A stretch of DNA of 64,000 nt from JACPPO01 sp965262505 (GTDB taxonomy: Bacteria > Acidobacteriota > Vicinamibacteria > Vicinamibacterales > UBA2999): NCBI GenBank assembly GCA_965262505.1, contig CBDHFM010000030.1, positions 1,054,001-1,118,000 on the forward strand, read 5' to 3'. The translations under genes were made by a program, and so were the position numbers. Positions 8,943 through 16,327 of the stretch are shown here, piece by piece. Under the pieces are notes generated by a model. The model did not search any database. It was not told the origin of the DNA and saw nothing but the letters and a program-made list of their open reading frames with translations. Each line of letters opens with the position of its first letter. The first letter of the stretch is position 1.

Positions 8943-9436
8943 GGCTATCCCATCCCGTCAAGACTCATGTTGTCGTCGTACCCCAACCGTTCGCCGGATC
9001 AAGACATTGCATCGTCAGTTTCGAAACAAGGTTCCGAGATCCCACGAAAAACCGTACAACGTCTGGATAGCATCGGCCGCGTCGCCGCGGATGTCGTTGT
9101 CGACGCGCATCTGGATGAAGAATTTCGTGGCTTCGTGCTTGAGCGGTCTGGCGCCTCGTGCTTCATTGCGTACCTCCATCGACTCCTTCACGAGAGACTA
9201 AAGCGAGTGTGGGTGGCAATGCCATTCACTGCTGTCCATGATCGACCGACGGGACTGCGAGGCGAGGTTCGCCTGGCTGCGGACAAGCTGCGATGCGACT
9301 ACGGGAAGAGACGACGACCGAGGGGACAGGCGGCTACGCGCGTGGGGTAAATGAAGGCAGCGCGGAGCGAACGTTTGCCAGGTCCCGGATCCGGATCAAT
9401 TCACAGAGGCACGATCAGCGCGACTGATCTCCGGGA
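8943..9436. other. Intergenic stretch with no recognised gene
   Basis: About 490 bases between two genes: the patatin gene starts at 8942 and the DUF6152 gene ends at 9437, both on the minus strand. A plus-strand open frame (8925-9350) exists, but it has no recognisable domain, ribosome binding site or start context. The promoter of the patatin gene should lie here. No clear repeat or RNA structure was seen. Confidence 0.4.
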
Positions 9437-9838
9437 CTAACGAGTCTCCTCGCGGTAATCACCGTCAAGTACCTTCGTCCCGTCCCCCCGCCAGATCGAA
9501 CCGAGCAGACTGAACGGTTCGCCCGTCAGGGCCGGCTGGGCGTTCACCCTGATTTCATCTCCCGGCTTGAAGCTGTCCCTGGAGAGACCCGCAGCGATCA
9601 TCGAGGTGACCGCAGATAATTCGCCGCTCCATCGCACAACCTCGCCGCCCTCGCCTCTCACGTCGAACATGAGAAAGATATGAGGGTTCCTCCACACATA
9701 CTCGGTGACCACCCCCTCGAGGGTGATTTCCTCGCTCCCGTAAGCTGCGCGGCTGTGGTGGGCCTGGATCGCCCCGCCGAGGGAGGAGACGACCAGAACG
9801 ACAAACGCGACAAGCACGAACGTGCGGCAGTTGCTCAC
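9437..9838 (-). CDS. DUF6152 family secreted protein
   Basis: 133 residues: a signal peptide (VLVAFVVLVVSSLGGAIQA cut before HHSRAAYGS), then the DUF6152 core with EITLEGVVTEYVWRNPHIFL, FDVRGEGGEVVRWSGEL and FKPGDEIRVNAQPA. The family motif of two histidines right after the signal peptide and the WxNPHxxxxFDV strand is clear. The role of DUF6152 is not established. The fold looks like a small beta-barrel of the OB type, and conserved histidines at the mature N-terminus could bind metal (inference). It follows the partner gene 9926-10780 by 87 bases on the same strand, and such pairs recur at 34154 and 62093. Confidence 0.85.
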   Translation of the reverse strand: MSNCRTFVLVAFVVLVVSSLGGAIQAHHSRAAYGSEEITLEGVVTEYVWRNPHIFLMFDVRGEGGEVVRWSGELSAVTSMIAAGLSRDSFKPGDEIRVNAQPALTGEPFSLLGSIWRGDGTKVLDGDYREETR

Positions 9839-9925
9839 GGTATACCTCCAGACCAGGATGTCCTCCCGCGTCTCGGAACCGACGCCAGCGCTGTCAGGTT
9901 GGTCAAGCCGGTCTAGCGGAGGAAA

Positions 9926-10780
9926 TCAATTGTTGCCAAAGCGTTGGTTGAAAGCGTCCGACTCCGACGGCACGCAGAAATACTCCCACAACTCGGTATC
10001 CGGCACGAGCGTGATCGTGGCCATGGGCGTCACCCAGGGCTCGGTGTAGACCCGCGCGTCATGTATCGTCAACTCGGCCTCGAGTGTGCCGTAGTCTACC
10101 CTGGTGTACCGCTCCACCACCCGCATGTCTTCGCTATGCGGCCAACCCCCGCCAGGCCTTCCCTCGCTGGCCCGGCTCGGCCCGATCCAGGACCTGTCGT
10201 CATACCCGTTGGACTCGACGACGAAGGTGTCTCCCTCCCAGCGGCCTGTCGCGTATCCCAGCCACCGCGGCACCGGAGGGTTCTCGGGAAGTGTTCGCCC
10301 GTCGGTCCAGATGGTGCGCCACGTATGGCCCCATTCGAAGAACTGGAGCACGCGATCCGGCAACATGATGAACTCGAATCCGTAGTTGTACGTGTACTGA
10401 CGCGGATAACCCAGGGGGTCACAGTTGAGCAGCGAAGAGTCCTGCTCGGACCCTTGCGCGTACCTCAGCCTCCCCGCTTCGGTGAGTTCGCCGAGCGTCT
10501 GCTTGAACCGTTCCGTTCCATACTCGGTCAACGAGGGCGGGTCCGCGAAGGCACCTGACACGCCGCTGTAGCCCCATATGCCGGACAGATCGCGCGGAAC
10601 AACATCGCGATCGTCGATGTTGTTCCGTTCCCAGGCCTCCTGCCTGTCCTCGTTGTTCTGGCATCGCGGGCAAGGCTTCCAACCGTCGTCGGATTGGGCC
10701 TGAGCGTTCGCTCCCACCGCCGCCAATACGGATAGCACCGAAACCGACACGATGATCGAGGAACGAATTCGGCGTCCCAT
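9926..10780 (-). CDS. Secreted 'GRWEGDTLVV' family protein, DUF6152 partner
   Basis: The start was set at ATG 10780 rather than 10810 because AGAGGTG stands about six bases before it and the signal peptide (SSIIVSVSVLSVLAAVGANA) then begins at once. The mature part has a CPRCQ pair of cysteines and the family elements LSGIWGYSG, CDPLGYPRQYTY, FEWGHTWRTIWTDGR, LGYATGRWEGDTFVVESNGY, DDRSWIG and VVERYTRVDYGTLEAELTI. This is a large, uncharacterised family of periplasmic or surface proteins in Acidobacteriota. Four other members are in this window. The DUF6152 gene lies just downstream. No catalytic function can be named. Confidence 0.75.
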   Translation of the reverse strand: MGRRIRSSIIVSVSVLSVLAAVGANAQAQSDDGWKPCPRCQNNEDRQEAWERNNIDDRDVVPRDLSGIWGYSGVSGAFADPPSLTEYGTERFKQTLGELTEAGRLRYAQGSEQDSSLLNCDPLGYPRQYTYNYGFEFIMLPDRVLQFFEWGHTWRTIWTDGRTLPENPPVPRWLGYATGRWEGDTFVVESNGYDDRSWIGPSRASEGRPGGGWPHSEDMRVVERYTRVDYGTLEAELTIHDARVYTEPWVTPMATITLVPDTELWEYFCVPSESDAFNQRFGNN

Positions 10781-10874
10781 TGCTGTCACCTCTTTCGTGT
10801 GCAGAGGCATGTGAAGCTTCGCATCGGGTCAACCCCACGAGCTTCGAGAGCCCTGCCGACGACACATACTACCC

Positions 10875-12347
10875 TAGCAGCCCGTGGTTAAAGGTCGCCT
10901 TCTGACGCGCCAACAGGTAGCAGCTCGAAACGATGATTCGGCGTAAAAACGGACGCCTGATCGTCGGATGGCGTGTGGTGGTCGCGCCAGCGGCGCTCCA
11001 CGCGCGTCCACAGCGCGATGACGAGCGCCACAATCGTCGCCAGGTGGCCCTGCAGGCTCCGCGGCGTGCCGACGCCGACGAGCGACCGCATCAAGAGGCC
11101 CAGATTGAAGCCGCCGATATGGACGAGTAAACGTTTCAGGATGTTGGTGTGCCCTCGCAGATGCGTGCGCCGCATCCCACCGGTTTCAGAGAGATGCGCA
11201 TTCGGTCGTTCGAGATACTCACTCCGTCGACGCGACAAGGCCAACCCACGCACGCCCCGGATGCGTCGACGATTCGCGTACACCGCGTCGCGCGCCGCCG
11301 CCTGGTGCGTCCAGTTGCGCCGGCCGCGATCGGGCTCCGCGATATAGGTCCGCAGGTCGAGTGTCGCGAGATCCACCAGCGTCTGATTACTGTGGTATCC
11401 CTTGTCGGCCACGACTTCGTCGATGATCGCCGTGTGCCCGTCGGTCGCCACCGCCACGGCTTCGAGCTCTTCGGCCGTCGTGGTGACCGTCTCCGCGATC
11501 GTCGTCGTATCGCCCTGATCGGCGCCCTGCACCGTCACGCCCACGATCGCCCCAGTCTCCAGGTCGACGGCGTGCTCAGCCTTGTGGGCCAGATGCGTAC
11601 GCCCGTCCTTCATTTTCGTGATCCGCGCATCAGGGTCGTGTGGATGCCGCCAGTCGGTATTGCAGCCCTTCTTCGGGCGCTTGCGATCAAGGCGCGCTAA
11701 GTCCGCCCGTGTCGGCGTCTCGATGCCCGAGGCCTGTGCGAGCCGCGTCAAGAACTCCTGATACGTCTCGCCGGAGTCGCGGCGCACGATGCTCCGCAAG
11801 GCGGCATTGGCTTCGAGGGTCGTGGCATCGATCCCGATCGTCTTGCCCTTCACGCGATCGGCCGTCGCCAGCACCTGCAGGATCCACGTGAAGACCGCCC
11901 GGTGCGTCTCGATGTCGATCAGCCGCCGCGTCCGGGAGATCGTCGAGTGCTCGGGTGTCGCCTCATCGAGGCCCAACCCGAGAAAGCCGCGCAGCGCCAG
12001 CGAGTCGGCAGTCCGCCAGGCGATCCCACGCTCCGAATCGATGCCCTCGAAGTACCCGATCAAGAGCAGCCGGAAATAGGTCCCCGGCAGCAGACTGGGA
12101 CGGCCGACCGTCGCGGCGTAGAACGGGGCGCACTGCGCCTCGACGCACGCGTCGAACGCGTGCGTGTCCAGGACCTGATTTAGCCGCTGATAGAACGGAT
12201 GCCCGCCCGTAACCGGCAACGCGTTCGTCGCGATCCACAATCCGGGTGTCCGTGCCCGGTCCTTACGTCGACTCATGGCCATGCGGGAGTGTAGTACGCG
12301 GGATCAGTCGTGTCGATCCCTTTCGGCCCTTTAACCACAGGCTGCTA
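10875..12347 (-). mobile_element. IS1182-type element, intact copy
   Basis: 1473 bp. The terminal inverted repeats read inward as TAGCAGCCCGTGGTTAAAGG (left) and TAGCAGCCTGTGGTTAAAGG (right, minus strand), one mismatch in 20. It contains one intact transposase gene. A second copy of exactly the same length, interrupted by another IS, is at 55990-58768 in the opposite orientation. It lies between the DUF6152-partner gene and the cupin gene and does not break either. Confidence 0.9.
10888..12282 (-). CDS. IS1182 family (IS5/IS4-like) transposase
   Basis: 464 residues. The N-terminal DUF772-like region has LLPGTYFRLLLIGYFEGIDS and LRGFLGLGLDEATPEHSTIS. The DDE domain follows, with IGIDATTLEANAALRSIV (first D), EVVADKGYHSNQTLVDLATL (second D) and a C-terminal ERPNAHLSETGGMRRTHLRG with the acidic E. 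The long insert with WRHPHDPDARITKMKDGRTH is typical of this group. Compared with the copy at 56055-58755 it differs at two residues seen by eye (Tyr for Cys in GHPFYQR, Ile for Leu in RLIDIETH). Intact and probably functional. Confidence 0.92.
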   Translation of the reverse strand: MAMSRRKDRARTPGLWIATNALPVTGGHPFYQRLNQVLDTHAFDACVEAQCAPFYAATVGRPSLLPGTYFRLLLIGYFEGIDSERGIAWRTADSLALRGFLGLGLDEATPEHSTISRTRRLIDIETHRAVFTWILQVLATADRVKGKTIGIDATTLEANAALRSIVRRDSGETYQEFLTRLAQASGIETPTRADLARLDRKRPKKGCNTDWRHPHDPDARITKMKDGRTHLAHKAEHAVDLETGAIVGVTVQGADQGDTTTIAETVTTTAEELEAVAVATDGHTAIIDEVVADKGYHSNQTLVDLATLDLRTYIAEPDRGRRNWTHQAAARDAVYANRRRIRGVRGLALSRRRSEYLERPNAHLSETGGMRRTHLRGHTNILKRLLVHIGGFNLGLLMRSLVGVGTPRSLQGHLATIVALVIALWTRVERRWRDHHTPSDDQASVFTPNHRFELLPVGASEGDL

Positions 12348-12411
12348 AGGTCTGGGCGCGTGGAACACCCGTCTGCGGGACCGCGCGCCGTCCTGAGGCG
12401 GGCAAGTCAGG

Positions 12412-12804
12412 CTACCGGTGACCGGCGTACTGCGCGTCGGTGACCTTTGCGAACCACTCGGTCGCAGCGTCGACGTTGAGGGCGAGGTGCGTCATCGGCG
12501 CGTCCGGCGTGGCGCCGTGCCAGTGATGCTCGCCCGGCTCGATCCGAATGGCGCCCCCGGCGGCGACTTCCTGGATCGGCTCCCCCTCCTGCTGCACCCG
12601 ACATCGTCCTTCGATGACAAGCAGCAACTGCAGTCCGCTGTGCGCGTGCCAAGCGGTCCGCGCCGAGGGCTGAAACGCGACCCGGTACATGTTCACGCTC
12701 GGGCGCTCGGCGAGCCGGTCCATGCGCGCCATGCTGGCGCGGCCGGAGAAGTGCTCGGGATCAACCGGATGGGGCTGGTGGTCACGAACATGAAATAGTT
12801 CCAT
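12412..12804 (-). CDS. Cupin domain protein
   Basis: 130 residues forming one small beta-barrel. Cupin motif 1 appears as AWHAHSGLQLLLVIEGRCRV, with the histidine pair replaced by HAH, and motif 2 as IEPGEHHWHGATPDAPMTHL. Metal-binding histidines are present in both motifs. No signal peptide, so probably cytoplasmic. The substrate cannot be told; single-domain cupins of this kind are often small dioxygenase-like or sensory proteins. It is divergent from the VOC gene at 12941, with 136 bases between the starts. Confidence 0.85.
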   Translation of the reverse strand: MELFHVRDHQPHPVDPEHFSGRASMARMDRLAERPSVNMYRVAFQPSARTAWHAHSGLQLLLVIEGRCRVQQEGEPIQEVAAGGAIRIEPGEHHWHGATPDAPMTHLALNVDAATEWFAKVTDAQYAGHR

Positions 12805-12898
12805 AGTGGTTGCAGTGTATCGCCTCAGGGAAGTGGTCCCGGGTCGGGCACCTCGAGGGCCGGGACGCGCGAGTGTCGCTCCCCTGAGCCGGTTCCCC

Positions 12899-12904
12899 TA
12901 TAAT
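12899..12904 (+). promoter_or_regulatory. Candidate -10 box TATAAT for the VOC gene
   Basis: A perfect TATAAT 37 bases before the ATG at 12941, with an AGGAGG ribosome binding site in between (12927-12932). No good -35 hexamer is visible at 12876-12881, so the call rests on the -10 box and its position in a divergent intergenic region. Confidence 0.45.
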
Positions 12905-12926
12905 CAGCCGGCCCAGACAGTGAGCC

Positions 12927-12932
12927 AGGAGG
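12927..12932 (+). promoter_or_regulatory. Strong Shine-Dalgarno AGGAGG
   Basis: A full AGGAGG with an 8-base spacer to ATG 12941. It fixes the start of the VOC gene well downstream of the earlier in-frame start at 12806. Confidence 0.75.
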
Positions 12933-12940
12933 CTTCTAAT

Positions 12941-13447
12941 ATGGCGTATCGCTCAGGACGTGACATGCGCACGCTCGCCGGGTTCGTGACCGGCGTCCTC
13001 GTCGGCGCCGCCGCAATGGCAGTGGGAGCGCAGACGAACCGTATCGACGGGAACGTCGGCGTCAACCATGTCGGCATCGCCGTCGAACGAATGGACGAAG
13101 CGATCGCCTACTACACCGAGTAGTTCGGCTTCCGCGAAGCGGTGGTACTGCGCGACGACGATGGGCGACCGACGCTGGCCTTCCTCCAGGTGAGCCGCAA
13201 CACCTTCATCGAACTGGGGCGGGCAAGCGCCACCAGCCCAGCCGGATTGACGCATTTCGGCCTGGAGGTCGAGGACATCGAGGCCGCAACCGCCGAGCTG
13301 AGGCGGCGTGGCGTAGAGGTCGGGGATCCCCGCGCAGGTCGAACCCTCTCGTTCATCACGAGCACGACTGAGCCGGGCATCAGGATGGAGTTGCACCAGA
13401 TCGGGCCCGAGTCGATGCTCGGGAAGGCGACCGCCAGCTGGAGGTAG
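12941..13447 (+). pseudogene. Exported VOC/glyoxalase-like protein with in-frame amber stop at 13121
   Basis: An N-terminal export or anchor helix (LAGFVTGVLVGAAAMAVGA) is followed by a vicinal-oxygen-chelate fold: VGVNHVGIAVERMDEAIAYY, then FGFREAVVLRDDDGRPTLAF, IELGRA, THFGLEVEDIEAATAELRRR and SFITSTTEPGIRMELHQ. A TAG at 13121-13123 splits the domain between YYTE and FGFRE, in the same frame on both sides. A single-base change from a lysine or glutamine codon would explain it. Metal-ligand positions (His in NHVGI, Glu in MELHQ) lie on opposite sides of the stop, so termination would inactivate the protein. Read-through or a consensus error cannot be excluded. Confidence 0.8.
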
Positions 13448-13501
13448 CGCGCTCCTCGACGCTGGGGAAGCGAAGTCTCCACTTTCTGCTACGGTGCGTC
13501 G

Positions 13502-14083
13502 GTGCGAGACCTTCTGCTCGGTTCGGTCGAACGTCACTCGCTACCGGCCGTCGTCGGGCGGGCGCTGCTGCTGCTGGCGCTTGCGGTCTACGGCTGGCGG
13601 CTGGCGAGTCTGCCTCTCGGGGGGGCGATCGCCGACTCGTTTCTCCATCTCGTGAACCTGGTGTTTCACGAGGCCGGCCACTTCATCTTCGCACCGCTCG
13701 GCCGCTTCACGTCCGTCCTTGGCGGCAGTCTTATGCAGATGCTGATTCCGGCCGTGTGCGCCGGCACACTGCTTCTCCAGACGCGCGATCCGTTCGGTGC
13801 CGCCTGCTGCATGTGGTGGTTCGGCGAGAACCTGCTCGATCTGGCCCCCTATATCGCCGACGCGCGGTCGCTCCAGCTCGTGTTGCTCGGCGGCCGCACT
13901 GGCGCCGAGGTCGAGGGGCACGATTGGGAATTCATTCTCCAGTCCCTGGGATGGCTCCACCTCGACCGCACGCTCGGCTTGGCCGCGCACCGTCTCGGCG
14001 TGCTGGTGATGGTCGCGGGGGTCGCCTGGGCGGGCCTGGTGCTCGTGGCGCAGTGGCGATCCACGAAATACGAAGCGGTCTAA
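13502..14083 (+). CDS. Membrane protein with HEAGH zinc-metalloprotease motif (M50-like)
   Basis: 193 residues from a GTG start with four or five hydrophobic segments. Residues 56-60 are HEAGH, inside VNLVFHEAGHFIFAPLGRF at the edge of a membrane helix, which is the arrangement of site-2-type zinc peptidases. A second conserved region, CCMWWFGENLLDLAPYIADA, carries the acidic residue that usually gives the third ligand in this family of small M50-like proteins. The role is unknown. It abuts the glycosyltransferase gene (stop TAA at 14081, next start 14084), so the two are probably co-translated. Confidence 0.7.
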   Translation: MRDLLLGSVERHSLPAVVGRALLLLALAVYGWRLASLPLGGAIADSFLHLVNLVFHEAGHFIFAPLGRFTSVLGGSLMQMLIPAVCAGTLLLQTRDPFGAACCMWWFGENLLDLAPYIADARSLQLVLLGGRTGAEVEGHDWEFILQSLGWLHLDRTLGLAAHRLGVLVMVAGVAWAGLVLVAQWRSTKYEAV

Positions 14084-14911
14084 GTGAAAATTACCTTTGC
14101 CGTCGTGACGATGAACAAGGAAAGAAACCTGCGGCGGTGCCTGGCCAGCTGCCGAGAGGTGGCCGATGAGTTTGTCGTGGTGGATTCGGGCAGCGCCGAT
14201 GGCACGCAGGTGGTGGCACGGGAATTTGGCGCGCACGTGGTGATGATGGAACGGGGCCGGCATGTGGACTCGAAGAACCGTGCCCGCCAGGAAGCCTCGT
14301 ACGATTGGGTGTTCAGCATTGATGCCGACGAGGCGCTCTCACCTGCCTTGCGCGAGGAGGTGCGTGTATTGAAGCGGGATGAGCCGAGTGGCACCACTGG
14401 ATTCAGCATGCCGCGTTGTACGTTTTACGAGGGCCAGTGGATTCGCCATGGGGATTGGTATCCGGATCGGCTGGTGCGGCTGTTCCTTCGTGACCAGGCA
14501 CGATTCGTCGGCGGGCGAGTGCACGAACGGCTGGAAGTCGACGGTCCCGTTCATTCGCTCAGATGGGACCTGGAGCATTATTCATTCCGGGATCGTGAAC
14601 ATCATCGCGCCAAGCTGAGCAAGTACGCCCGCCAGTGGGCCGATGATGCGTTCGACGCGGGCAGGCGGCCAGGGCCGTGGGCGCCGTTTCTTCATGCCGG
14701 CTTTCGGTGGGTGCGGGCGCTCGTGTTGCGCGGAGGGTTTCTGGACGGCCGACTGGGGTGGCGCATCGCGGCCCTCACCACGCGCGAAGTATTTGAGAAA
14801 TATCGGCTGCTGCGCTACCGGATGGCGGGCGGGGAGCCCGTCTTTCATGAGGACCGGCCGATCGGTGCTCAATCCGCCACGCCGCCAGGCAAGCGGTCGG
14901 GGTCAGTCTGA
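14084..14911 (+). CDS. Glycosyltransferase family 2 (LPS core type)
   Basis: 275 residues, GT-A fold. The nucleotide-sugar site is seen in FAVVTMNKERNLRRCL and VVVDSGSADGT (34-41), and the metal-binding DxD as DAD at 80-82 in VFSIDADEALS. C-terminal features such as LEHYSFRDREHH and YARQWADDAFDAGRRP match the WaaE/KdtX-like beta-glycosyltransferases that modify the lipopolysaccharide core. No signal peptide; it would act at the inner face of the membrane. The GTG start follows directly on the stop of the HEAGH membrane protein gene. Confidence 0.88.
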   Translation: MKITFAVVTMNKERNLRRCLASCREVADEFVVVDSGSADGTQVVAREFGAHVVMMERGRHVDSKNRARQEASYDWVFSIDADEALSPALREEVRVLKRDEPSGTTGFSMPRCTFYEGQWIRHGDWYPDRLVRLFLRDQARFVGGRVHERLEVDGPVHSLRWDLEHYSFRDREHHRAKLSKYARQWADDAFDAGRRPGPWAPFLHAGFRWVRALVLRGGFLDGRLGWRIAALTTREVFEKYRLLRYRMAGGEPVFHEDRPIGAQSATPPGKRSGSV

Positions 14912-14919
14912 TATGGACA

Positions 14920-16098
14920 TCACACGAGCCCGGCTTCTCGCCACCGGGCGATCGTGTCGGACGAGTAACCCAGTTCGCCGAGAATGGCGTCAGTCTGCTG
15001 ACCCACCGCCGGAATCGCGTCCATTCTGGGCATCACCCCCGCGATCGTCGCCGGCGGCACCATCGCCCGCAGCGGACCGACCGGTGACTCCACCTCGCGC
15101 CAGCGCTGGCGCGCCGCGAGTTGCGGATGATCCGCGAACTGCTGCACGGAGTTGAGACGGGCATAGGCGATCGCAGCCTTCTCGAGGAGGGCAATGATGT
15201 CGTCCGCCGACAGCCGGCCGAACACGTCATCGATTTCCTGGTACAACACGTCCAGATTCGCCACCCGCTTCGTGTTCGACTCGAACCGAGGGTCGAGCGC
15301 CAGCGCTGGACGCCCCATTACGATGTCGCAGAACGTCTTCCACTCACGCTCGCTCTGCACGCCCAAGAACACGACTTCGCCGTCGGCACCGGCAAACGGA
15401 CCATATGGGGCGATCGCGGCGTGCCGCGCCCCACTTCGCGGCAGTGACTGCTCTCCGCCACCCGTGTAGTGCATGGGGAACCCCATCCACTCTCCGAGCG
15501 CCTCCAGCATGGACACCTCGATCGTCGTACCGCCTCCAGTCCGTTCGCGCATGAACAACGCCGTCAGGATGCCGGAGTACGCGTACATGCCGGCGGCGAT
15601 ATCCGCCACCGAGATCGGTACTTTCGCGCTCTCCGACTCGGTACCGGTAATCGACAACAGACCCGACTCCGCCTGTACGAGCAGGTCATAGGCCTTCCTG
15701 TTCCGGTAGGGCCCTGTGGAGCCGTATCCCGACACGTCGCAGACAATCAGACGCGGATGCGCGGCTCGAAGCAGCTCTGCTCCCAATCCAAGACGGTCGG
15801 CCGCCCCTGGCGCCAGGTTCTGGGCGAAGACGTCGGCGTTGCGCAGGAGACGAGCCAGGATCTCCCGCGCCTCTGGTTGCTTCAGATCCAGCGTCAGGGA
15901 CTCCTTCGAACGGTTGAGCCAGACAAACTGACTCGACATGCCCTTGACGGCGTCGTCGTACCCTCGAGCGAAGTCGCCGACGCCCGGCCGCTCGATCTTG
16001 ATCACGCGTGCTCCGAGGTCGGCGAGTTGACGGGTCGCGAACGGCACGGCGACCGCCTGCTCGATCGCGACGACCGTCACGTCTTCGAGCGGACGCAT
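14920..16098 (-). CDS. CoA-transferase family III (CaiB/BaiF)
   Basis: 392 residues, the usual length. The CoA-binding start is LADLGARVIKIERPGVGDFA, followed by FVWLNRSKESLTLDLK, VCDVSGYGSTGPY and the expected catalytic aspartate Asp166 in PISVADIAAGMYAY. These enzymes move CoA between carboxylic acids without a covalent thiol intermediate typical of family I. The substrate is not predictable here, although the catabolic acyl-CoA operon at 50003 shows that the organism handles related chemistry. It converges on the glycosyltransferase gene with an 8-base gap. Confidence 0.9.
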   Translation of the reverse strand: MRPLEDVTVVAIEQAVAVPFATRQLADLGARVIKIERPGVGDFARGYDDAVKGMSSQFVWLNRSKESLTLDLKQPEAREILARLLRNADVFAQNLAPGAADRLGLGAELLRAAHPRLIVCDVSGYGSTGPYRNRKAYDLLVQAESGLLSITGTESESAKVPISVADIAAGMYAYSGILTALFMRERTGGGTTIEVSMLEALGEWMGFPMHYTGGGEQSLPRSGARHAAIAPYGPFAGADGEVVFLGVQSEREWKTFCDIVMGRPALALDPRFESNTKRVANLDVLYQEIDDVFGRLSADDIIALLEKAAIAYARLNSVQQFADHPQLAARQRWREVESPVGPLRAMVPPATIAGVMPRMDAIPAVGQQTDAILGELGYSSDTIARWREAGLV

Positions 16099-16327
16099 CA
16101 GAACGACCTCGGCAGCCCGAGCGTATGTTTCCCGATGCAGGAAGGAATCACGTTCTCCACAAACGCTACCATGGCTACCGTCTTCCTCCAGGGGCTGCCG
16201 GTCACGCCCGTGCGGTTTTGGAGCGCTCGACGATATTTCGTGCAGCGACGGCGGCCGATGTATTACGATCTGTCACTGACGGAAGCCGAAAGGGAACCCC
16301 CGGCCTCGATACTCTCTCCCCCGCTGA

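Noticed and set aside
8925..9350. A 141-codon plus-strand open frame in the patatin upstream region
   Set aside because: No ribosome binding site, no domain, and it overlaps the start of the patatin gene on the opposite strand.
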